Assembly: GCA_034666665.1 (NCBI GenBank)
Contig: JAXDLK010000327.1
Coordinates: 1-5,088, forward strand
DNA from: JAXDLK01 sp034666665
Lineage (GTDB): Bacteria; Desulfobacterota; Binatia; JACPRU01
Direction: 5' to 3'
DNA length: 5,088 nucleotides
Part shown: positions 1-5,088 of the stretch, piece by piece
Layout of the letters: each line of letters opens with the position of its first letter
Numbering within the stretch: position 1 is the first letter of the stretch
Made by a program: the position numbers and the translations under genes
The notes under the pieces: model-generated
Told to the model about the DNA's origin: nothing
What the model saw: the letters and a program-made list of their open reading frames with translations, nothing else
The model's database searches: none

Positions 1-159
1 GAGTCAATATCTGATCAGCCTTGACTTCGTCATTGAACGATTCGTCCACTTCCTCTTGGGAAAACGTGGTTCTTTCGGCGGATTTCATTCATCTGTTGCA
101 GACGAGTTGTTGGCTCCTGATGTCCAAAATTGAAGACGCCGGATCCCACTTTCTTTTCG
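1..159. other. AT-rich flank beyond the importer operon
   Basis: By hand count this stretch is about 46% GC, against roughly 62-68% in sampled lines of the neighbouring genes, and the change falls almost exactly at the stop codon of the YejE/DppC-type permease (160-162). It holds a possible partial minus-strand gene start (ATG at 88) and 71 non-coding bases between that ATG and the permease stop. I found no GC-rich stem followed by a T run that would serve as an intrinsic terminator for the operon. The composition shift is directly visible. A recent insertion or the edge of a transferred segment is only one explanation; an ordinary AT-rich intergenic region is another. Confidence 0.5.
2..88 (-). 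CDS. possible 5' end of an unrecognised gene, partial at left edge
   Basis: A minus-strand reading frame begins with ATG at 88-86, directly after an in-frame TGA, and stays open for 29 codons to the window edge. The predicted N-terminus begins MKSAERTTFSQEEVDESFND and is hydrophilic and acidic, with no signal peptide or membrane segment. It lies 71 bases downstream of the permease stop, on the same strand. No good Shine-Dalgarno sequence sits at the normal distance: a CAGGAG is present, but more than 20 bases upstream of the ATG. I do not recognise a family. An open stretch of 29 codons in AT-richer DNA can arise by chance, so this is a candidate only. The sequence to the left of the window would settle it. 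Confidence 0.3.
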   Translation of the reverse strand, partial: MKSAERTTFSQEEVDESFNDEVKADQILT

Positions 160-1170
160 TTAGCGGTTGCGCAAGCGGGGGTCGAGGGCGTCGCGGAGGC
201 CGTCGCCGAGCAGGTTGTAGGCGGTGACCGTGACGAAGATCGCGAGGCCGGGGAAGACCGCGAGCCACCACGCGAAGGTGTTGCTGCGCGACACGGCGAG
301 GATCGAGCCCCAGGTGACCAGCTCGGCCGGCACGCCGACGCCGAGAAACGACAGCGCGCTCTCCGCGAGGACCGCCGAGGCGACGCCGAACGACGCCGAC
401 ACCAGCACCGGTGCCAGCGCGTTCGGCAGGATGTGCCGGAACATGATCTGGCGATTGCTGACGCCGAGGCTCCGCGCCGCCTGGACGAAGTCGAGGCTTC
501 GCAAGCGATAGAACTCGCTCCGGACGAAGCGCGCGATCTCGATCCAGCCGGTGAGCCCGAGGATGATCATCACGTTGTAGATCGACGGGGGCATCACCGC
601 GGCGACGGTGAGGATCAAGAAGAAGATCGGAATCGACAGCATCATCTCGAAGAGCCGCGACAGCGCGATGTCCACCCAGCCGCCGTAGTAGCCGGCGAGA
701 CCGCCGAGCACGACACCGATGCCGAGCTGGATCGCGACGACGACGAGCCCGATCGTCAGCGAGATGCGCGTGCCGTGCACCATCCCGGCCGCGACGTCGC
801 GCCCGAGCTGATCGGTGCCGAGCCAGTGGCGCGGCGACGGCGGCGCGAACGACTCGCCGGCGAGATCGATCCGTTCGGGAGAGTAGGGGATCGGCGGGAA
901 CGTCGCCTGCGCGCGATCCACATCGTGCCAGTCGACGTCGCGGAGCGACGCCGGCCAGCTCGCGAGGCCGACCCAGACGGCGTACTCGCGGAGGATCGGG
1001 AAGTAGCGCTCGCCGCGGATCTCCGCGACGTACGGCTTCTCGTTGGCGATGACGTCCGCGAACGCGGCGACCAGGCCGAGCGCGACGACCGCGTAGAAGC
1101 TGACGATCGCGCGGCGGTTCTTGCGGAACTGCCGCCAGACGAGCGCGGCGTAGCCCTGCGACCGCTTCAT
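160..1170 (-). CDS. peptide ABC transporter inner-membrane permease, DppC/YejE type
   Basis: This 336-residue protein is the second transmembrane subunit of a peptide-class ABC importer. It forms the substrate channel with the DppB/YejB-type partner and contacts the ATPases on the cytoplasmic side. The N-terminus has the short basic stretch typical of OppC/DppC proteins (WRQFRKNRRA, about 12-21), followed by a first membrane helix (about 22-41). The permease gate motif HWLGTDQLGRDV lies at 115-126. Several more membrane segments follow. The EAA-type coupling loop is at about 228-250 (DFVQAARSLGVSN, then RHILPN). The loop between helix 1 and the gate is long (about 42-114) and contains IANEKP and RYFPIL, which resemble E. 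coli YejE as I remember it. ATG at 1170 overlaps the upstream permease stop as ATGA, and an AGAGGG lies 7 bases before it, so the start is well supported even though the frame is open further upstream. Stop is TAA. Confidence 0.93.
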   Translation of the reverse strand: MKRSQGYAALVWRQFRKNRRAIVSFYAVVALGLVAAFADVIANEKPYVAEIRGERYFPILREYAVWVGLASWPASLRDVDWHDVDRAQATFPPIPYSPERIDLAGESFAPPSPRHWLGTDQLGRDVAAGMVHGTRISLTIGLVVVAIQLGIGVVLGGLAGYYGGWVDIALSRLFEMMLSIPIFFLILTVAAVMPPSIYNVMIILGLTGWIEIARFVRSEFYRLRSLDFVQAARSLGVSNRQIMFRHILPNALAPVLVSASFGVASAVLAESALSFLGVGVPAELVTWGSILAVSRSNTFAWWLAVFPGLAIFVTVTAYNLLGDGLRDALDPRLRNR

Positions 1171-2195
1171 GCCTCCACCCTCTCGAAAGAGATGCGCGGG
1201 TCGACGACCGCCAGCAGCAGGTCCGCGATCAGGATGCCGGCGAGTGTCAGGAACGAGCCGATCGCGAAGAGGCCGAGCACGACCGGATAGTCGCGCGCGA
1301 GAATCGCCTGATAGCCGAGCTGGCCGATGCCGGGGATCGAGAAGATCGTCTCGATGATCACCGATCCGCCGATCAGCGATGGCAGGATGCCGGCGAGGAT
1401 CGTCACCATCGGGATCAGCGAGTTCCTGAGCACGTGCTTCAGGATCACGACACGCTCGGGCAGCCCCTTCGCACGCGCCGTGCGCACGTAATCTTGCCGG
1501 GCGTTCTCCAGCATCGCGCTCCGCATGAAGCGCGACAGCGCCGCGAACGAGGCGTACGTGGTGCAGAGCACGGGCATGGCGATGTGCCAGATGTAATCGG
1601 TGACCGAACGCCAGAACGGCCACCCGGGGCCGTAGTCCAGCGAGTGCAGTCCCGCCGGCGGGAACCAGCGGAAGTAGTCGCCGCCGCAGAAGTAGATGAG
1701 GATCAAGGTGGCGATCCAGAAGGACGGCAGCGAGTAGAGCATGAAGACCGTCGTGGTCGCGATCGAGTCGATCCACGAACCCGGCCGCACCGACGAGTAG
1801 ATGCCGAGCGGGATGGCGACCGCATACATGAGGACGAGCGAGATCAGCTCGATGGTCACCGTCACCGGCAACCGCTCGCGGATCTTCTCCCAGACCGGAC
1901 GCTTGTCCTTGAAGCTCTCGCCGAGATCGAGCGTGACCAGCCGCCGGAACCAGATGCCGTACTGCACGGGCAGCGGCTGATCGAGACCGAGGCGAACGCG
2001 CATGTCGTGCTTCGCGCGCTCCACGTCGGCGAGCCGCTCGGCGCTGACGCCCTGCGTCCCCGCGGCGAGGCCGCCGGCGAAGTAGAGATCCACCGGATCG
2101 CCCGGAGCGAGATGCATGATCAGGAACGCGATGAACGTGATGCCGACGAACGTCGGAACCATCAACAGGAGGCGCTGAGCCGTGTAGGCGAGCAT
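1167..2195 (-). CDS. peptide ABC transporter inner-membrane permease, DppB/YejB type
   Basis: This 342-residue protein is the first transmembrane subunit of the importer, of ordinary length for DppB/OppB. It opens with the family's N-terminal helix (LAYTAQRLLLMVPTFVGITF) followed by HLAPGDPVD (28-36). Other family marks are LGLDQPLPVQY (69-79), LDLGESF (89-95), about six hydrophobic segments, the EAA coupling loop at about 236-258 (YVRTARAKGLPE, then LKHVLRN), and the C-terminal VDPRISFE. The stretch GGDYFRWFPPAGL then TDYIWHIAMPVL, and the VDPRI-x-FE tail, are closer to E. coli YejB as I recall it than to classic DppB. Its ATG is 9 bases after the binding-protein stop, and its TGA overlaps the next ATG, indicating translational coupling. 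The ribosome-binding site is not ideal: GGAG lies only 2 bases before the ATG, and GGGGAAAG lies 12 bases before it, inside the upstream gene. Confidence 0.93.
   Translation of the reverse strand: MLAYTAQRLLLMVPTFVGITFIAFLIMHLAPGDPVDLYFAGGLAAGTQGVSAERLADVERAKHDMRVRLGLDQPLPVQYGIWFRRLVTLDLGESFKDKRPVWEKIRERLPVTVTIELISLVLMYAVAIPLGIYSSVRPGSWIDSIATTTVFMLYSLPSFWIATLILIYFCGGDYFRWFPPAGLHSLDYGPGWPFWRSVTDYIWHIAMPVLCTTYASFAALSRFMRSAMLENARQDYVRTARAKGLPERVVILKHVLRNSLIPMVTILAGILPSLIGGSVIIETIFSIPGIGQLGYQAILARDYPVVLGLFAIGSFLTLAGILIADLLLAVVDPRISFERVEA
1178..1183 (-). promoter_or_regulatory. ribosome binding site of the DppC/YejE-type permease
   Basis: Read on the minus strand, AGAGGG lies 7 bases before the ATG at 1170, inside the last codons of the upstream permease gene. 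A second purine-rich GGAGG is only 1 base from the ATG and is too close to be the main site. Together with the ATGA stop/start overlap, this fixes the start of the 336-residue permease rather than any of the upstream in-frame codons. Confidence 0.55.
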
Positions 2196-2204
2196 CGCTC
2201 CGGT

Positions 2205-3986
2205 CTACTTTCCCCAGCGCTGCAGCGGGCCGGGCGCCCACCACTCGTTCACGTTCGGGCCGCCGGTCGCGTACCAGGTCGTGTTCCGGAACCTCTTGTC
2301 GTACGCCGAGATCCCCTTCGGCATGTAGAGGAAGCAGTACGGCGCCTCCTCGTGGATGATCTCCTGCAGGCGGCCGTAGAGGCGCGTGCGCGCCGCCTCG
2401 TCGAACGTCCGCCGGTATTCCTCGAGGATGCGGTCGGCCTCGGCGTTCTTGAAGCCGACGCTGTTGGAGCCGCCGGGCACGGCCTGGCTCGAATGCCAGA
2501 GCTGGAAGAGATCGGGGTCGTTCACCGACATCAGCCAGCCGAGGATCACGGCGTCGAAATCGAAGTTGCTGACCTTCTCGAGCATGATCGACCAGTCGAT
2601 CGCGCGAAAGGTCGCGCCGACGCCGTTTCGCCTGAGCTGATCGATGACGATGAGACCGATCTGCTCGCGGATCTCGTTTCCGGAGTTCGAGACGATCTCG
2701 AGACGTAGCGGAACGCGCTTGCCGTCGATCACCTTGTCGCGTACGCCGTCGCCGTCGGTGTCCACCCAGCCCGCCTCGTCGAGCTTCTTACGGCCGAGCG
2801 CCGGATCGAAGGCATATCCCGGAACGTCCCGGTTGTACTCGGGCCGGAAGCGATAGACCGGAGTGTCGATCTTCTCGCCGAAGCCGAAGATGACTTTCTC
2901 GATGATGCGATCGCGGTCGACGAAGTGGTTGAGCGCCTGGCGGACGAGCTTCTCGCGGAGCGGACCGCGCGTCATGTTCCAGCCGACGTAGTAGTAGCTC
3001 GGAGTGTAGGCGATCTCCTTCGCGAAGCGCTCGCGGAACCCCGGGGTATCCGTCTGCTTCAGGTGCTGGAGTGGCGTCAACGTCATGTAGTCGAGCGTCC
3101 CCGCCTTGAGCGCGAGCAGCGCCGCGTCCGGGTTGTTGATGATGCGGAAGAACATCTTGTCGACCCAGCCGTCGCCGCGGAGCGGATCGTTCGGAGCCCA
3201 GAAGCGCTTCCGCCGTGTGAGCACGACCTTCTCGCCGGTCGCGAGGTCCTGGCTCGGGTCGGCCAGCACGTACGCGCCGGCGCCCATGGCGCGGCGGTGG
3301 AAGTCGCGGTTGAACGCCCGCGCGAAGCGCACCGCGCGATCCTTCTTCTCGGCGCCGAGCGAATCCCAGCGGTCCAGCTCCGCCACGGTCACGTCCTCGA
3401 GAAGGCCCTCGGGGTCGTAGTAGTGCCGGGGCAGGAGCGTGATGCCGCCGAGCACGGTGTCGTTCCGGAAATACGGCTCGCGACAGCGGAACTCGACGGT
3501 GCGGTCGTCGATCGCCTGCGCCGACTCGACCGAGACGTAGTAGTTGCGGACCTGCGGCGCGTTGACTTCCGGATCCTTGATCGCCTTCAGCGAGAAGAGC
3601 ACGTCCTCGACGGTGACCGGGGTCCCGTCCGAGAACGTCACGCCGTCACGCAGCCGGAAGCGATAGGTGAGATGGTCGGCGGCGACCTCGGGAAGATCGG
3701 TGGCCGCGAGCGGGATCGGCTCGAGGGTCTTGGGATCGAGCGTCAGGAACGTCGTCATGATCTGGCCGAGGACCATGCTCGATCCCGCGTCGTTCGACGT
3801 CAGCGGGTTCAAGCTCTCGGGGTCAGCGAGCATCCACTGCACGAGCCAGTCGCCGTGCACGGGCCCTGCGGAAGCGGCGCCGGGCGTCTCCGTCGCGGCG
3901 GGCGCAGTCGTCGTGTCGGGACCGCCGCCGGAGCATGCCGCGAGGGAGAACGCGGCGGCGAGGGCGAGCACTCGAACAATCGGCAC
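2205..3986 (-). CDS. lipoprotein peptide-binding protein of the ABC importer (SBP family 5, DppA/OppA class)
   Basis: This 593-residue protein is the substrate-capturing component, anchored by lipid on the outer face of the cytoplasmic membrane. A short signal peptide ends in a lipobox, L15-A16-A17-C18, followed by a flexible Gly/Thr/Ala/Pro-rich linker (about 19-45). The mature domain shows family-5 features: ADPESLNPLTSNDAG (54-68), a run LRDGVTFSDGTPVTVEDV (112-129), ALLALKAGTLDYM (289-301), RQALNHFVDRDRI (349-361), KKLDEAGWVDTDGDGVRDK (400-418), and the FDFDAVILGW lobe-crossing stretch (475-484). The start is GTG at 3986-3984 with a weak GAGA 6 bases upstream; no better in-frame start is visible upstream, and this one gives a compact signal peptide. 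It is first in the operon, 9 bases before the permease gene. Actual substrate (dipeptide, oligopeptide or other) cannot be read from the sequence, and it does not look like YejA. Confidence 0.93.
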   Translation of the reverse strand: MPIVRVLALAAAFSLAACSGGGPDTTTAPAATETPGAASAGPVHGDWLVQWMLADPESLNPLTSNDAGSSMVLGQIMTTFLTLDPKTLEPIPLAATDLPEVAADHLTYRFRLRDGVTFSDGTPVTVEDVLFSLKAIKDPEVNAPQVRNYYVSVESAQAIDDRTVEFRCREPYFRNDTVLGGITLLPRHYYDPEGLLEDVTVAELDRWDSLGAEKKDRAVRFARAFNRDFHRRAMGAGAYVLADPSQDLATGEKVVLTRRKRFWAPNDPLRGDGWVDKMFFRIINNPDAALLALKAGTLDYMTLTPLQHLKQTDTPGFRERFAKEIAYTPSYYYVGWNMTRGPLREKLVRQALNHFVDRDRIIEKVIFGFGEKIDTPVYRFRPEYNRDVPGYAFDPALGRKKLDEAGWVDTDGDGVRDKVIDGKRVPLRLEIVSNSGNEIREQIGLIVIDQLRRNGVGATFRAIDWSIMLEKVSNFDFDAVILGWLMSVNDPDLFQLWHSSQAVPGGSNSVGFKNAEADRILEEYRRTFDEAARTRLYGRLQEIIHEEAPYCFLYMPKGISAYDKRFRNTTWYATGGPNVNEWWAPGPLQRWGK

Positions 3987-4170
3987 GATGCGTCTCGAGG
4001 CCGGGGAGCGCTCGCGAACCTCCGAACGGCGGGCATATCACGTGGCTCCCTCCGGAAAAGGGGTCGGGAGTCTTTTCGCATCGGTCAGCTCGCTTCAGCG
4101 AGCGCCTGACCGCGGGGAAAAGACTCCCGACCCCTTTTCCCGCGCGTAACGGTGGTGTTCACTGGCGCGG
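3987..4170. promoter_or_regulatory. divergent intergenic region with presumed promoters for both transporter halves
   Basis: These 184 bases separate the GTG of the binding protein (leftward) from the ATG of the ATPase (rightward), so promoters for both directions are expected here. The palindrome at 4054-4140 occupies nearly half, leaving 67 bases on the binding-protein side and only 30 on the ATPase side. On the minus strand a TGATAT (4040-4035) could act as a -10 box for the operon, but I see no convincing -35 partner. It sits next to CACGTG (4039-4044), a 6-base palindrome that could be an operator or chance. No promoter could be assigned confidently for the ATPase gene. Regulation of the two halves from this shared region is inferred from layout only. 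Confidence 0.5.
4054..4140. repeat. 87-base nested palindrome (REP-like or MITE-like element)
   Basis: Arms 4054-4077 and 4117-4140 are perfect 24-base inverted repeats; the left arm begins GGAAAAGGGGTCGGG and ends AGTCTTTTC. Inside them a second inverted pair, CGGTCAG (4082-4088) and CTGACCG (4106-4112), encloses a third stem, CTCGCT (4089-4094) with AGCGAG (4097-4102), with a TTCA turn at the tip and a small CGC bulge. Each long arm is also bounded by GAAAAG and CTTTTC, so it can fold on itself. The structure is directly visible. Placement upstream of two divergent genes argues against a normal transcription terminator. Similar GGGGTC-type palindromes recur between genes in some soil bacteria, as far as I remember, so a dispersed REP/MITE-type unit is my best inference; no transposase is present here. 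Confidence 0.85.
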
Positions 4171-5088
4171 ATGCCGGCGCTGCTCGACGTCCGTGATCTC
4201 CACACTCACTTCGTCACGGACTCCGGGGTGGCGCGCGCCGTCGACGGCGTGAGCTTCGCCGTCGCCAAAGGCGAGACGCTCGGCATGGTCGGAGAGTCGG
4301 GCTGCGGCAAGAGCGTCACGGCACTGTCGATCCTCCGGCTGGTGCCGTCGCCGCCGGGGGAGATCGTCGGCGGCAGCATCCTCTACGAGGGCACGGATCT
4401 CCTGAAGCTCGAAGAGCACGCGATGCGGCGCGTGCGCGGCCGCGAGATCGCGATGATCTTCCAGGAGCCGATGAGCTCGCTGAACCCGGTGTTCACGATC
4501 GGCGACCAGGTCGGCGAGGCGATTCGCCTCCACCAGCAGACCGGCCGGCGGGAGACGCGCGAGCGCGTCATCGAGATGCTCCGCCTGGTCGAGATCCCCG
4601 AGCCGGAGCGGCGGATCGGCGAGTACCCGCACCAGCTCTCCGGCGGTATGCGGCAGCGCGTGATGATCGCCATGGCGCTCTCCTGTCACCCGAAGCTGCT
4701 GATCGCCGACGAGCCGACGACCGCGCTCGACGTCACGATCCAGGCCCAGATCCTCGACCTCCTCGCCGGCCTGCAGGAGCGCCTCGGCATGGCGCTGCTG
4801 CTGATCACGCACGACCTCGGCGTCGTGGCGGAACAGGCGCAGCGGGTGGTGATCCTCTACGCAGGGCGCATCGTCGAAGAGGCGCCGGTGGTCGAGCTCT
4901 TCGAGCGCCCGCTCCATCCGTACACGCGCGGGCTCCTCGACTCCGTACCGAAGGTAGGGAAGGAGAAGGCGCGGCGGTTGAACGCGATCCGCGGCACGGT
5001 TCCCGAGCTGACTCGGCTGCCGAGCGGATGCCGCTTCCGCGACCGCTGCCCGCTCGCGATCGACGATTGCGCGCGGATCGATCCCGCT
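4171..5088 (+). CDS. dppD: peptide ABC transporter ATP-binding protein, DppD type, partial at right edge
   Basis: The frame is open for 306 residues to the window end and encodes the cytoplasmic ATPase powering the importer. All nucleotide-binding motifs are intact: Walker A GESGCGKS (41-48), Q-loop FQEP with Q98, signature LSGGMRQR (156-163), Walker B LLIADEP (176-182), D-loop ALD (185-187) and switch His214 in ITHDLG. The peptide-importer C-terminal domain follows, starting HPYTRGLL (249-256), with cysteines C287, C293 and C300 in the C-x5-C-x6-C spacing that binds an iron-sulfur cluster in DppD-type proteins; the usual fourth Cys would lie beyond the edge. Families run about 320-335 residues, so only the tail is missing. 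ATG at 4171 follows an in-frame TAA at 4147-4149. No clear ribosome-binding site is seen; GGTGG lies 15 bases upstream. The Walker A flank SVTALSILRL also resembles the first half of YejF. Confidence 0.93.
   Translation, partial: MPALLDVRDLHTHFVTDSGVARAVDGVSFAVAKGETLGMVGESGCGKSVTALSILRLVPSPPGEIVGGSILYEGTDLLKLEEHAMRRVRGREIAMIFQEPMSSLNPVFTIGDQVGEAIRLHQQTGRRETRERVIEMLRLVEIPEPERRIGEYPHQLSGGMRQRVMIAMALSCHPKLLIADEPTTALDVTIQAQILDLLAGLQERLGMALLLITHDLGVVAEQAQRVVILYAGRIVEEAPVVELFERPLHPYTRGLLDSVPKVGKEKARRLNAIRGTVPELTRLPSGCRFRDRCPLAIDDCARIDPA

Noticed and set aside
2..26. Inverted repeat AGTCAA (2-7) and TTGACT (21-26) around CTGATCAG (11-18)
   Set aside because: The arms are 6 bases and the spacing is not symmetric. 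It lies within the candidate partial gene, and such short pairs are expected by chance.
130..1290. Long plus-strand open frame opposite the DppC/YejE-type permease
   Set aside because: Its translation is a repetitive mix of Arg, Asp, Glu and Ala typical of the reverse strand of a GC-rich gene. The minus strand encodes a clearly recognisable permease over the same bases.
1171..2244. Upstream extension of the DppC-type permease to a 694-codon fusion
   Set aside because: The upstream part is out of frame with the DppB-type gene and looks like shadow sequence. The ATGA overlap and AGAGGG site place the start at 1170.
1434..2708. 424-codon plus-strand open frame across the DppB-type permease and the end of the binding protein
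   Set aside because: It spans the boundary of two well-supported minus-strand genes and shows no domain, only Arg/Glu/His-rich low-complexity sequence.
4035..4040. TGATAT on the minus strand as a -10 box for the binding-protein operon
   Set aside because: There is no convincing -35 at the right distance, and a single weak hexamer is not enough for a separate feature.
2925..4109. 394-codon plus-strand open frame opposite the binding protein
   Set aside because: It has shadow composition, runs into the palindrome and has no recognisable motif. The lipobox and family-5 motifs on the minus strand account for the sequence.
4054..4140. Intrinsic transcription terminator
   Set aside because: It has a stable stem, but the flanking genes diverge, so both begin here rather than end. 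The short T runs lie inside the stem and not after it.
4054..4140. CRISPR repeats
   Set aside because: There are only two arms in inverted rather than direct orientation, and no repeated spacer pattern.
4159..4917. 252-codon minus-strand open frame opposite the ATPase
   Set aside because: The plus strand carries every ABC ATPase motif in order, so this is an antisense shadow.

Overview
The window looks like part of a chromosome from a GC-rich bacterium. Hand-counted lines inside the genes give about 62-68% GC. The lipoprotein binding protein, the gene style and the intergenic palindrome would fit a soil-type lineage such as Acidobacteriota or Myxococcota. This is an impression only: the window holds no rRNA, tRNA or taxonomic marker gene.

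Layout, left to right. Bases 1-159 are a clearly AT-richer flank (about 46% GC). It holds the possible start of another small or partial gene on the minus strand (88 down to 2, running off the edge). Bases 160-3986 are a compact minus-strand operon of a peptide-type ABC importer. Transcription order is a lipoprotein solute-binding protein (3986-2205), a DppB/YejB-type permease (2195-1167) and a DppC/YejE-type permease (1170-160). The first two genes are 9 bases apart and the two permease genes overlap by ATGA. Bases 3987-4170 are the divergent intergenic region. It is dominated by an 87-base nested palindrome (4054-4140) with perfect 24-base arms. From 4171 to the right edge a DppD-type ATPase is read on the plus strand; it is open at the window end and lacks only its last few dozen residues.

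Together the four genes encode most of one oligopeptide/dipeptide-class uptake system. The lipoprotein captures substrate outside the inner membrane, the two permeases form the channel, and the ATPase powers it. A second ATPase (DppF type) would be expected just beyond the right edge. The permeases resemble the Yej subfamily more than the classic Dpp/Opp permeases, whereas the binding protein is a general family-5 lipoprotein rather than YejA-like. The divergent split between ATPase and permeases, with the palindrome filling the shared promoter region, is the least ordinary feature. I see no evidence for a wholly new multi-gene system, CRISPR array, phage or complete insertion sequence.
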